From assembly GCF_902804475.1 (NCBI RefSeq), contig NZ_CADCSU010000040.1:38328-102327 (forward strand): a stretch of DNA of 64,000 nt. The letters run 5' to 3'. Shown here piece by piece: positions 25,786 through 33,130 of this stretch. The notes under the pieces were generated by a model that was not told where the DNA came from, did no database searches, and was given only the letters and a program-made list of their open reading frames with translations. The position numbers were made by a program, and so were the translations under genes. Position 1 is the first letter of the stretch. Each line of letters begins with the position of its first letter. The DNA comes from Flavobacterium bizetiae (GTDB lineage: Bacteria; Bacteroidota; Bacteroidia; Flavobacteriales; Flavobacteriaceae).

Positions 25786-26217
25786 ATGGAAATTTTAAAT
25801 ACGGCAATAAAATTCGCATTATTAATCGCTTTAATTATCTCTCCTGTACTACTATTTAATAAGCTACATAAGCAAAATTTCAGATATTTCTTTGTCTACT
25901 ATTTAATTTCGGCCGGGCTTATTACCTTCTTTCTCATTCTGATTCTTGCGTGGTGGTCACATTTTTCAACTGAACTTCTTCTTTCGCATTATGGATATTC
26001 TTCTGGTGATTTGAATGAAACAGATAGAATGAAAAATATTGCCATTGAAAATTTAGATACGGTAAAAAAACTACGAATAAGTAAAATGGGAATTGGCTGG
26101 CCACTTAAGGCTTTTATGTTTTATCCGTTTTATTTCCCTTATCTTATTTTGGTGTATTTGGGTATGTCTTTTTACAAGAAAAAATCAAATCAAAAAGTAA
26201 GCTTACAAAAAGTCTAA
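25786..26217 (+). CDS. hypothetical membrane protein
   Basis: This is a 143-residue protein with three hydrophobic stretches: FALLIALIISPVLLF near the start, YYLISAGLITFFLILILAWW in the middle and MFYPFYFPYLILVYLGMSFY near the end. A soluble loop of about 45 residues (LSHYGYSSGDLNETDRMKNI...) lies before the last helix. The family is not recognised. It is in a run of three small plus-strand genes at 25483-26712 spaced by about 20 nt, which points to an operon. Confidence 0.62.
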   Translation: MEILNTAIKFALLIALIISPVLLFNKLHKQNFRYFFVYYLISAGLITFFLILILAWWSHFSTELLLSHYGYSSGDLNETDRMKNIAIENLDTVKKLRISKMGIGWPLKAFMFYPFYFPYLILVYLGMSFYKKKSNQKVSLQKV

Positions 26218-26238
26218 ATTGAATTTTTAATCCGATTA

Positions 26239-26712
26239 ATGAAAAAAAGCAGTGAATGTTCAGAATTTGAGAAAACCTTTTCATCTCTACAAAAAATGGG
26301 TGAAAGATTCTCAAACGCAAAAAACACTTTCGAATTATTAAAAGAATTAAATCAGGAAACTAACAAATTTCAATGTGATCTTCTAATTTCTGAAATCCAT
26401 AAAATTCAATATCATTCGAATACAAATAGTTATTTTCTGTTCTATTTCCCGATAGTGAGTCATGTTTTATACCACAAACCTGAATACGAAAAAGACCTTT
26501 TAAAGTATTTGATACAACCCAACTTTGCCAACGGAATAACCGAAACCAATCTAATGATTGCGATGATTCATGGGGCAATGAAATTTAAACTTGACGAAGA
26601 TGAATTTTATTTAACTAAAGAAAGTAAGTTTTGGGTTGTAAATGAACTTCCTAAACTAGAAAAGGAAATTCAGCGAGAAATAGACATTTGCTGGAAAGAA
26701 CTTGAAGATTAG
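26239..26712 (+). CDS. hypothetical protein
   Basis: This 157-residue soluble protein has two cysteines and a mostly helical pattern. No signal peptide or membrane segment is present. Recognisable phrases are FSSLQKMGERFSNAKNTFEL and LIQPNFANGITETNLMIAMI. I do not know the family. It is the third gene in the small run starting at 25483, and ends just before a convergent 56-residue gene on the minus strand. Confidence 0.6.
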   Translation: MKKSSECSEFEKTFSSLQKMGERFSNAKNTFELLKELNQETNKFQCDLLISEIHKIQYHSNTNSYFLFYFPIVSHVLYHKPEYEKDLLKYLIQPNFANGITETNLMIAMIHGAMKFKLDEDEFYLTKESKFWVVNELPKLEKEIQREIDICWKELED

Positions 26713-26722
26713 AACATTCGAT

Positions 26723-26893
26723 TTACACAGCGCCGGATTCTTCACTATTTTTCTTTTCGTTCATTTTGGCCACTAAAGCTTTGAGACGTAATGCACGTTC
26801 TCTCTTTTCTTCCTGAAGTTTGGCCTTTTTCTTATTGAGCAATTTGGTATGCAAAGCCTTGTTTTTGGTATTTTTTTCAGGTCCTTTTGCCAT
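26723..26893 (-). CDS. small basic protein (56 residues)
   Basis: The frame runs from ATG 26891-26893 to TAA 26723-26725 on the minus strand. The product is strongly charged, rich in Lys, Glu and Arg and largely helical (MAKGPEKNTKNKALHTKLLN at the start, KLQEEKRERALRLKALVAKM in the middle). A TAnnTTTG promoter element at 26920-26927 lies 27 nt upstream, which supports that it is real. It may bind nucleic acid or ribosomes, but this is only from charge. A similar short protein is, in my memory, widespread in Flavobacteria. Confidence 0.65.
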   Translation of the reverse strand: MAKGPEKNTKNKALHTKLLNKKKAKLQEEKRERALRLKALVAKMNEKKNSEESGAV

Positions 26894-26919
26894 GATTTAT
26901 TTTTCTTTCATTACGTTTA

Positions 26920-26927
26920 CAAAGATA
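26920..26927 (-). promoter_or_regulatory. Bacteroidetes -7 promoter element for the 56-residue gene
   Basis: The minus strand reads TATCTTTG, exact for TAnnTTTG, 27 nt before the ATG at 26893. Confidence 0.5.
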
Positions 26928-26990
26928 AAGAACTAATTGTAAAGACGAACTGTTAGAAATTCAGGTTGAAAAAACCAACAAAACTTGGCT

Positions 26991-27542
26991 ATGAAAATAA
27001 AAATCTTACTTATTTCATTTGTTTTATTACTTTCCTTAAGCTGCAAAAAAGAAGAAGCAGAAGTAAAATTTAAATATTTTGATTTTTCATTTAGTGATAC
27101 TTTCGAAACATCTTTTTCAGTAAAATTCACTCCAAACGACAGTGTTTATATTAGAGAACACTGGAACGCACATGATGTTTGGGACAGCACAAATATTCCA
27201 AAAGGAAAAACAAATTATATTGCTTTAATAAGTCAAAAAGATAAAAATAAGCTGATTGATTTAATATCTAAAACACAATTAAAAAAATATAATTTCGAAT
27301 ATGTTGAGAATTATTCTGATGGAAGTTATTACACTATTTACATAGACAAAGATTCAATCAAAAAATCAATTAAAATACATAGCCGCAAAAATGATGTTCC
27401 AAAAGATTTAGATTCTTTAGCTAATTGGATTTATAACTGGAAAAAGAAAGTGAAATTAATTAAAAGCGATAAAAAGCTAACTTTTTTTAGTTCAAAATAT
27501 ATTCTTCCTCCACCTCCACCTCCCTTAAAAACTGATAAATAA
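26991..27542 (+). CDS. hypothetical lipoprotein with poly-proline tail
   Basis: This is a 183-residue lipoprotein. The start is the ATG at 26991 (MKIKILLISFVLLLSLSC, lipidated Cys18); a TTG two codons earlier is also open. The body is mixed alpha/beta with ISQKDKNKLIDLISKTQLKK and DGSYYTIYIDKDSIKKSIKI. It ends in PPPPPPLKTDK, an unusual run of prolines. It abuts the YdeI-like gene with no spacer (the TAA is followed directly by ATG). Function is unknown. Confidence 0.65.
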   Translation: MKIKILLISFVLLLSLSCKKEEAEVKFKYFDFSFSDTFETSFSVKFTPNDSVYIREHWNAHDVWDSTNIPKGKTNYIALISQKDKNKLIDLISKTQLKKYNFEYVENYSDGSYYTIYIDKDSIKKSIKIHSRKNDVPKDLDSLANWIYNWKKKVKLIKSDKKLTFFSSKYILPPPPPPLKTDK

Positions 27543-28100
27543 ATGAATCCAACCTTCTTCCCAACCCAAGAACAATTCAGAGCATGGTTAGAAAAGCATT
27601 ACCAGAAAGAAACCGAACTTTTAGTAGGTTTCTATAAAGTGAATAGCAAAAAACCATCGATGTCCTGGTCAGAATCTGTCGATCAGGCGCTTTGTTTTGG
27701 TTGGATCGATGGCGTTCGAAGATCTATAGACGACGAAAGTTATTCGATACGATTTACGCCAAGAAAGAAATCAAGTATTTGGAGCGCGATCAACATTAAA
27801 AAAATCGAAGCACTCACCAAAGCCGGATTGATGAAAGAAGCCGGAATAAAGGCTTTCGAATTCAGGTCTGAAGAAAGATCTAAAATTTACTCACATGAAA
27901 ATGAAGCTTATATTCTAGATCCCGCACTCGAAAAGCAATTTAAAGCTAATAAAACAGCTTGGGAATATTTCAACAATCAGGCACCATCGTACAAAAAGGT
28001 AATAATTCACGTAATTATGAGTGCCAAACAAGAAAAAACCAGAATTGCAAGATTAGAAAAAGCAATAAAATTTAGTGCCGAAGGAAAACGAATGCTGTAA
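27543..28100 (+). CDS. YdeI/OmpD-associated family protein
   Basis: This 185-residue protein has the YdeI family pattern. FRAWLEKHYQKETELLVGFY is followed by SWSESVDQALCFGWIDGVRR, then YSIRFTPRKKSSIWSAINIK and a C-terminal helical repair-like tail (AKQEKTRIARLEKAIKF). YdeI proteins are linked to antimicrobial peptide and bacteriocin resistance in enterobacteria, but the biochemical role is unknown. The start codon directly follows the previous stop, so the gene is coupled to the lipoprotein gene upstream. Confidence 0.85.
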   Translation: MNPTFFPTQEQFRAWLEKHYQKETELLVGFYKVNSKKPSMSWSESVDQALCFGWIDGVRRSIDDESYSIRFTPRKKSSIWSAINIKKIEALTKAGLMKEAGIKAFEFRSEERSKIYSHENEAYILDPALEKQFKANKTAWEYFNNQAPSYKKVIIHVIMSAKQEKTRIARLEKAIKFSAEGKRML

Positions 28101-28185
28101 AAGAAAAACGAATCTTTGTAACTGAGATCAAAAGACAAATGGTAACTTTATTCTATCGAAAAATTTCATCTAATAAACTATAATA

Positions 28186-29088
28186 ATGAAAGATAGAACC
28201 GCATTAGAATACTATGTTTTAGATGTATTCTCTAATAAAAGTTACAAAGGAAATCCGTTGTCTGTTGTTTTTACAGATGGAAATCTCGAATTAGAAACGT
28301 ATCATAATATCGCAAAGGAATTTGGTTATTCTGAAACTTCATTTATTTATTATTCTACGATACAAAAAGCGCTCAACGTTCGTTCTTTTACGCCAACGGG
28401 TTTTGAGGTTGATGGCGCAGGACATAATTTATTAGGAGCAGTTTGTGCGGCATTGTACCAAAAAATGCCCATATTCGATGAGCAAAACGAAACGAATCGT
28501 TTTGTAATCATGAAAGATAATCCAATACCACTAACCACAAGTTTTGATCCTGTTACTGAATATCCTGTGGTACAAATGCATCAAAAACCTGCTGTTGTTT
28601 TGCAGGAAGTTCCGGTTTCGACCATCGCAAAAGCACTTGGTTTGGCTATTGATGACTTAACGGTTGGAGAACTTTTGCCTACAATTGTTAAAACCGAAGT
28701 TGCGCATTTAATGGTTCCTATAAAAAACAGACGATTCTTGCACGATTGCATTCCTGATAACAAACGTTTAGTCGAAATCTCGAAAGAATATGGATTTGAA
28801 GGGTTTTATTGTTTTACCATTTTTAATGAAAAACACGAGAATATAGTCGAAGCCAGATTCTTTAATCCGTTAATTGGTATTGATGAAGATGCGGCCACAG
28901 GAACGGCTGCAGGACCTTTAATTGGCTTTTTGACAAAAAACAAATACACGAAACCCAACACCGAATATAAATTTCTGCAAGGCGTAAAACTAAGTCAGCC
29001 TTCGTTGATTGAAGTGATGAGCAGAGATAATGATATTTTGGTTGGCGGTTCTGCTGTTATTACTATGAAGGGTGAGCTTTATATATAA
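28186..29088 (+). CDS. PhzF family isomerase-like protein
   Basis: This is a 300-residue PhzF fold protein. The catalytic pattern is visible in YYVLDVFSNKSYKGNPLSVV (N-terminal strand), FGYSETSFIY (Glu of the active site), TPTGFEVDGAGHNLLGA and IDEDAATGTAAGPL. PhzF-type proteins isomerise or epimerise small hydroxy-acid-like substrates through acid-base catalysis. Phenazine synthesis genes are absent here, so it is a housekeeping-type homologue of unknown substrate. Length is full. Confidence 0.85.
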   Translation: MKDRTALEYYVLDVFSNKSYKGNPLSVVFTDGNLELETYHNIAKEFGYSETSFIYYSTIQKALNVRSFTPTGFEVDGAGHNLLGAVCAALYQKMPIFDEQNETNRFVIMKDNPIPLTTSFDPVTEYPVVQMHQKPAVVLQEVPVSTIAKALGLAIDDLTVGELLPTIVKTEVAHLMVPIKNRRFLHDCIPDNKRLVEISKEYGFEGFYCFTIFNEKHENIVEARFFNPLIGIDEDAATGTAAGPLIGFLTKNKYTKPNTEYKFLQGVKLSQPSLIEVMSRDNDILVGGSAVITMKGELYI

Positions 29089-29103
29089 TGCTAATCAAGA
29101 GCT

Positions 29104-29265
29104 AAAATGTGCCATTAGGCACTAAATGTTGGTAGAAAAACGGGAATAGGAATAAATTTAGCGTGCCGTAGGTACGCAATAGTTATTGTTTTGTTGCTTA
29201 CCTACGGCACGCCAACGTATCGCGAACTAATTTTCTACCCATATTTAGTGTCTAAGGCACAAATT
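29104..29265. repeat. large palindromic element, copy 1
   Basis: Outer arms: AAAATGTGCCATTAGGCAC and TAAGGCACAAATT. Next inside: GGTAGAAAA and TTTTCTACCCAT. Core: AGCGTGCCGTAGGTACGC and CTTACCTACGGCACGCC. The same nested plan is found at 32786-32952. No coding potential was seen. Confidence 0.75.
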
Positions 29266-29298
29266 ACAGATCTTTAATATTGGGTATTATATCTAACT

Positions 29299-29332
29299 AA
29301 AAAAAGCTGCATCGTCTGACGCAGCTTTTTTT
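29299..29332. terminator. intrinsic terminator
   Basis: AAAAAAGCTGC, loop ATCGTCTGAC, GCAGCTTTTTTT. It lies between the convergent PhzF-like and CDGSH genes and can serve both. Confidence 0.85.
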
Positions 29333-29358
29333 ATATTGAAATAAGAAATCGAAAATTC

Positions 29359-29586
29359 TTAGTTTGTTTTCATTGGTGGTAAATCGAATGCGATAGAATC
29401 GTGTTCGAAGTTGTTACGGTGTCCTCCATCGCAAAAAGGTTTGTTTGCAGATAATCCGCAACGGCAAAGTCCTAATGCAGCTCTTCCTTGTAATCCGTAA
29501 ACTGTTCCTTCCGGATCCATGATTTCGAAATCTCCTTCAATCTTGATAGATCCGTTTTTATTGATGATTAATTTTGTCTTGCTCAT
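29359..29586 (-). CDS. CDGSH iron-sulfur domain protein
   Basis: This is a 75-residue mini-protein with one CDGSH motif: CRCGLSANKPFCDGGH. Three cysteines and one histidine hold a 2Fe-2S cluster. The usual Ser of CDGSH is Gly, a common variant in bacteria. It probably acts in redox or iron-sulfur handling in the cytoplasm. It is a single gene; the ATG at 29584-29586 is plain. Confidence 0.9.
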   Translation of the reverse strand: MSKTKLIINKNGSIKIEGDFEIMDPEGTVYGLQGRAALGLCRCGLSANKPFCDGGHRNNFEHDSIAFDLPPMKTN

Positions 29587-29764
29587 AACTTGTTTTTGTT
29601 TTTTTTCAGGGCAAAGATTGCAAAATATTTTTTGAAGATTTTAGACAAAGGGCTAGTTTAAACTGGTTCTATTTTATGGGTTTTATGTTTTAGGTTTAAT
29701 GGCACGCGGATGACGCGGATTTAAATGGATTGACGCGGATTTTCTTTGAAAATCTATGCATTTT

Positions 29765-29836
29765 GTCAGACTGAGCGTCGGGAGAAGTCCCGCAAAGTGA
29801 TTCAGCATATGTGGCTTCGACTTCGCTCAGCCTGAC
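29765..29836. repeat. REP-like inverted pair
   Basis: The left arm GTCAGACTGAGCGTCGGGAG is divergent; the right arm is GGCTTCGACTTCGCTCAGCC followed by TGAC. It belongs to the same family as 22263-22287. Confidence 0.65.
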
Positions 29837-29851
29837 AAACCGCGTATTTTT

Positions 29852-29931
29852 TAGCCCCGATAGAAGTGGAAATCCTTTTACTTTTTTCTTTAAAAAGTAA
29901 AAGATTGGAACGGATAGCGGGATTAGCTCCT
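29852..29931. ncRNA. Flavo-1-like structured RNA repeat, copy 2
   Basis: It starts TAGCCCCGATAGAAGTGGAA and ends GGATAGCGGGATTAGCTCC. It matches copy 1 (661-743) in the arms and in the GGAA/GGAC step. The central hairpin has changed to CTTTTTACTTT/AAAAGTAAAAG type. Conserved arms with a swapped hairpin suggest selection on structure. Confidence 0.5.
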
Positions 29932-30126
29932 GAAAAAACTACTAAGAGAAATCAACGCTTTGTAGAGTTTCTAGTGTGGTTGCTTCGTTCCTCGCAATGA
30001 CAAACAATGAGAAAAAACTTTGCGACTCTGCGCCTTTGCGAGATTAATTCACATTCTTTAAAACAAAAACTCGGCGCTTTTTCTCTGCGAAACTCCGTGA
30101 AATAACAAAATCTCAATTCTATTGCT

Positions 30127-30134
30127 TATTTTTG
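30127..30134 (+). promoter_or_regulatory. Bacteroidetes -7 promoter element for metG
   Basis: TATTTTTG matches TAnnTTTG and lies 19 nt before the metG ATG, giving a very short leader. Confidence 0.5.
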
Positions 30135-30153
30135 CACTCAATAAAATTGAGTT

Positions 30154-32211
30154 ATGATACAGAATCCAAAGAGATATACTATTACGGCGGCATTGCCTTA
30201 CACCAACGGACCTATACATATTGGGCATTTGGCGGGGGTTTACGTGCCTGCAGATATTTATTCGAGATATTTACGTTTGCAAGGAAAAGACGTTGCGTTT
30301 ATTTGCGGAAGTGATGAACACGGGGTTGCAATTTCGATGAAAGCCAAAAAAGAAGGAATTACACCACAAGAAGTTATTGATAAATATGACGGAATTATTA
30401 GAAAATCATTTGCTGATTTCGGGATTTCGTTTGATAATTATTCGAGAACTTCGGCTAAAATTCATCATGATACGGCTCAGGAATTCTTTAGAACATTGTA
30501 TGATAATGGCGATTTTATTGAAGAAGTAACGGAGCAATTGTACGATGCAAAAGCGAATCAGTTTCTAGCTGATCGTTTTGTGGTTGGAACTTGCCCAAAA
30601 TGTGGTAATGACGGAGCTTATGGCGATCAATGCGAAAATTGCGGATCGACTCTAAATGCTACGGATTTAATAAACCCAAAATCGACAATTACTGGAGAAA
30701 CTCCTGTTTTGAAAGCAACAAAGCACTGGTTTTTACCGCTTGACCGATATACTGAATTCCTGACCGAATGGGTTTTGGTTGGACATAAAAACGACTGGAA
30801 ACCTAATGTTTACGGACAAGTTAGATCTTGGGTTGATGGCGGATTGGAACCTCGTGCGGTAACGCGTGACCTTGATTGGGGAATTGATGTTCCGGTTGAA
30901 GGTGCTGAAGGAAAAAAATTATATGTTTGGTTTGATGCGCCTATTGGGTACATTTCATCAACAAAAGAATGGGCTTTACGCGAAGGAAAAGATTGGGAAC
31001 CATACTGGAAAGATGAAGACACGAAGTTGGTTCACTTTATTGGGAAAGACAATATTGTTTTTCACTGTATTATTTTCCCGGCGATGCTTAAAGCCGAAGG
31101 AAGCTATATTTTGCCGGACAATGTTCCTGCAAATGAGTTTTTGAATTTGGAAGGAAACAAACTTTCGACTTCTAAAAACTGGGCGGTTTGGTTGCACGAA
31201 TATTTAGAAGAATTTCCGGAGAAACAAGATGTTTTGCGTTATGCATTAACATCAAACGCTCCAGAAACTAAGGATAACGATTTTACATGGAAAGATTTCC
31301 AGGCGAGAAACAACAACGAATTGGTGGCGATTTTCGGGAATTTCATTAATCGTGTTGTGGTTTTAACCAATAAATATTACGACGGATTTATCCCGACTCC
31401 TAACGAATTATCTGAAGTTGACGAAAATACTTTGGCAGAATTAAAAGCGTATCCGGCCGTGATTTCAAGTTCGGTTGAGCGTTACAGATTCCGTGAAGCT
31501 TTGGGCGAATTGATGAATGTTGCTCGTTTAGGAAATAAATATCTTGCCGATGAAGAGCCTTGGAAAGTGATGAAAGACAATCCGGAGCGTGTAAAAACTC
31601 AAATGTATGTGGCGTTGCAAATTGCTGCTGCATTAAGCATTTTGGCAGAACCGTTCTTGCCTTTTACTGCTGCGAAATTGTCAAGAATCCTGAAAAATGA
31701 AGGTAAACTGAATTGGAATGATGTTACTGAAAATTCAGAATTGATTCCATCAGGGCACCAAATTGGTGAAGCTGAATTATTATTCGCAAAAATCGAAGAC
31801 GAAGAAATACAAAAACAAATAGATAAATTGGAAGCTACAAAAACTGCTAATCTCGCGGAAAGCAAACAACTAGAACCTCAAAAAGAATTGATTCAATATG
31901 AGGATTTCGCTAAAATGGATTTACGCATAGGAACTATTATTGAAGCTGAAAAAATGCCAAAAGCAAACAAACTTCTGGTTCTTAAAATCGATACAGGAAT
32001 TGACGTTCGCACGATTGTTTCCGGAATTGCCGAAAGCTTTTCGCCAGAAGAAATCATTGGAAAACGTGTTACGGTTTTGGCAAATTTAGCGCCAAGAGCT
32101 TTACGTGGTGTTGAAAGTCAAGGTATGATCTTAATGACAACAAATGCCGAAGGAAAATTAGTATTCGTAAATCCTGATACTGACGCTCCAAATGGTGAAA
32201 CGATAAACTAA
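30154..32211 (+). CDS. metG: methionyl-tRNA synthetase
   Basis: This is a 685-residue class I synthetase. It contains the HIGH-like sequence [10 protein letters not shown] (from about residue 19) and a zinc knuckle with paired CxxC ([18 protein letters not shown]). The KMSKS-equivalent is [10 protein letters not shown]. An anticodon-binding helical domain follows. It has a C-terminal tRNA-binding EMAP/Trbp111 domain ([20 protein letters not shown]), preceded by a linker coiled coil, so it is the long dimeric form. It charges both initiator and elongator tRNA-Met. A perfect 16-bp palindrome (32250-32265) lies after the stop. Confidence 0.97.
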   Translation: MIQNPKRYTITAALPYTNGPIHIGHLAGVYVPADIYSRYLRLQGKDVAFICGSDEHGVAISMKAKKEGITPQEVIDKYDGIIRKSFADFGISFDNYSRTSAKIHHDTAQEFFRTLYDNGDFIEEVTEQLYDAKANQFLADRFVVGTCPKCGNDGAYGDQCENCGSTLNATDLINPKSTITGETPVLKATKHWFLPLDRYTEFLTEWVLVGHKNDWKPNVYGQVRSWVDGGLEPRAVTRDLDWGIDVPVEGAEGKKLYVWFDAPIGYISSTKEWALREGKDWEPYWKDEDTKLVHFIGKDNIVFHCIIFPAMLKAEGSYILPDNVPANEFLNLEGNKLSTSKNWAVWLHEYLEEFPEKQDVLRYALTSNAPETKDNDFTWKDFQARNNNELVAIFGNFINRVVVLTNKYYDGFIPTPNELSEVDENTLAELKAYPAVISSSVERYRFREALGELMNVARLGNKYLADEEPWKVMKDNPERVKTQMYVALQIAAALSILAEPFLPFTAAKLSRILKNEGKLNWNDVTENSELIPSGHQIGEAELLFAKIEDEEIQKQIDKLEATKTANLAESKQLEPQKELIQYEDFAKMDLRIGTIIEAEKMPKANKLLVLKIDTGIDVRTIVSGIAESFSPEEIIGKRVTVLANLAPRALRGVESQGMILMTTNAEGKLVFVNPDTDAPNGETIN

Positions 32212-32249
32212 CTTTTTTTAGTAAAAGGTTAGATGCGAAATGTTAAAAC

Positions 32250-32265
32250 ATGAGAAATTTCTCAT
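32250..32265. terminator. palindrome ATGAGAAATTTCTCAT downstream of metG
   Basis: A loopless 16-nt perfect palindrome is followed by ATTTTTTCTTTTT. The T run suggests a terminator for metG; the lack of a loop would also fit a protein-binding operator. Confidence 0.45.
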
Positions 32266-32295
32266 ATTTTTTCTTTTTGCCTGAATTTATAGTTG

Positions 32296-32303
32296 TACGT
32301 TTG
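32296..32303 (+). promoter_or_regulatory. Bacteroidetes promoter (-33 TTTG at 32276, -7 TAnnTTTG)
   Basis: TACGTTTG matches TAnnTTTG. A TTTG at 32276-32279 lies 16 nt upstream and could be the -33 element. Expected start of transcription is near 32308, at the first base of the structured region. Confidence 0.6.
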
Positions 32304-32307
32304 TCGC

Positions 32308-32440
32308 GACTAAATATTTCAAACTTTAAATAAAAACTTATTAAAAGTTAACATAAGCGAACCCTCGCCATGGTGATGGAACAGGAAACTGTCCTAAATC
32401 TATTCTTTGAATATTTAGTCACACCTAAAGCGAGGGTTTC
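32308..32440 (+). ncRNA. candidate pseudoknotted leader RNA
   Basis: Two long pairings cross each other. Stem A joins GACTAAATATT (32308-32318) to AATATTTAGTC (32410-32420), 11 Watson-Crick pairs. Stem B joins AACCCTCGC (32360-32368) to GCGAGGGTT (32430-32438), 9 pairs. Order A-B-A'-B' makes a pseudoknot or a switch between two folds. Between B and A' a small hairpin GGAACAG-GAAA-CTGTCC has a GNRA loop. The RNA would start right behind the promoter at 32296-32303 and end 22 nt before the ATG of the 91-residue gene. I could not match it to a known riboswitch class. Confidence 0.55.
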
Positions 32441-32461
32441 GTGCGTTTAAAATTTTCGATT

Positions 32462-32737
32462 ATGACTAAAGAAAATGAAAAAACATCAGAACAAGCTGTA
32501 ATGACAGCAATGGCAAAATTCCTTTCAGAACTTTGGTATGAAGAGGACTTTAGAGATCAACCGGAACATTTGTCCGAAATTTTCGAGACCATTCTCTTAA
32601 ACGAAATGGGTGACGATCAGGATCTCCGAATCAAAATGGTGACTTCTATCAGAACTAGTAAATTGTTGGCCAACGCACTTGGTTCTTTTACAGACAAGGA
32701 AATTAACAATGCCTGCAAGAAAATCATGAATGCGTAA
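32462..32737 (+). CDS. hypothetical protein behind structured leader
   Basis: This is a 91-residue soluble acidic protein from the ATG at 32462 (MTKENEKTSEQAVMTAMAKF). A GTG 21 nt upstream is open too, but it would lie in stem B of the leader. The pattern looks all-helical: AKFLSELWYEEDFRDQPEHL, LSEIFETILLNEMGDDQD, and ALGSFTDKEINNACKKIM. No family is recognised. Its 5' region carries the pseudoknot-like RNA, so its expression is probably controlled after transcription start. It has no close operon partner. Confidence 0.68.
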   Translation: MTKENEKTSEQAVMTAMAKFLSELWYEEDFRDQPEHLSEIFETILLNEMGDDQDLRIKMVTSIRTSKLLANALGSFTDKEINNACKKIMNA

Positions 32738-33130
32738 TACCACACAAAAACAAGTTTAATCTAAATTTTTATTGTAGAATAATTTAAAATGTGCCGCTAG
32801 GCACAAATGATCGGTAGAAAAGATCAGGTTTAAAACTCCGTAGCGTGCCATAGGTACGCATCAAAAGGATTCCCAAGCGTACCTAAAGGCACGCTAAATC
32901 TATTGCAATTTCCTTTTTTTCTACCCATCATTTGTGCCTAACGGCACATTTTGATTCTTAATTTGCAGTTTTAAATAACTGCATTATTTTCCTTTACCAT
33001 GATATCCTATGGAAACAGGGAATTTATTCAAATTAGGGATTTTGCAACATCTAAAACGGGGTTTTATTTTATGTTTCTTTTTTTTTGAAAAAGAAAAAAT
33101 CAGATCTTCGCAAAAAAATCAGACTAAATA
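32738..33130. other. non-coding gap with palindromic element
   Basis: No gene was found. The large palindrome copy 2 fills 32786-32952. The rest includes a T-rich stretch and an imperfect hairpin near 33075-33098 (TTTCTTTTTTTTTGAAAAAG). Confidence 0.55.
32786..32952. repeat. large palindromic element, copy 2
   Basis: Outer arms AAAATGTGCCGCTAGGCAC and GTGCCTAACGGCACATTTT; inner GGTAGAAAA and TTTTCTACCCAT; core AGCGTGCCATAGGTACGC and GCGTACCTAAAGGCACGC. Matches copy 1 (29104-29265) in arms and order, while linkers differ. Confidence 0.75.

Larger units (their letters stand above)
29587..30153. other. 567-bp non-coding gap made of stacked repeat families
   Basis: No gene was found. In order it holds: a GGCACGCGGATGACGCGG word (about 29700); a REP-like inverted pair (29765-29836); a Flavo-1-like RNA (29852-29931); a GTTGCTTCGTTCCTCGCAAT word (about 29980); a TTTGCG-family unit (30016-30042); a CTCTGCGAAACTCCGTGA word (about 30083); and the metG -7 element (30127-30134). 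Confidence 0.65.

Noticed and set aside
32370..32450. 26-residue open frame (MVMEQETVLN...) inside the structured leader
   Set aside because: No promoter or ribosome signal of its own and a chance open stretch of this length is common. Kept only as a possible leader peptide in the finding.
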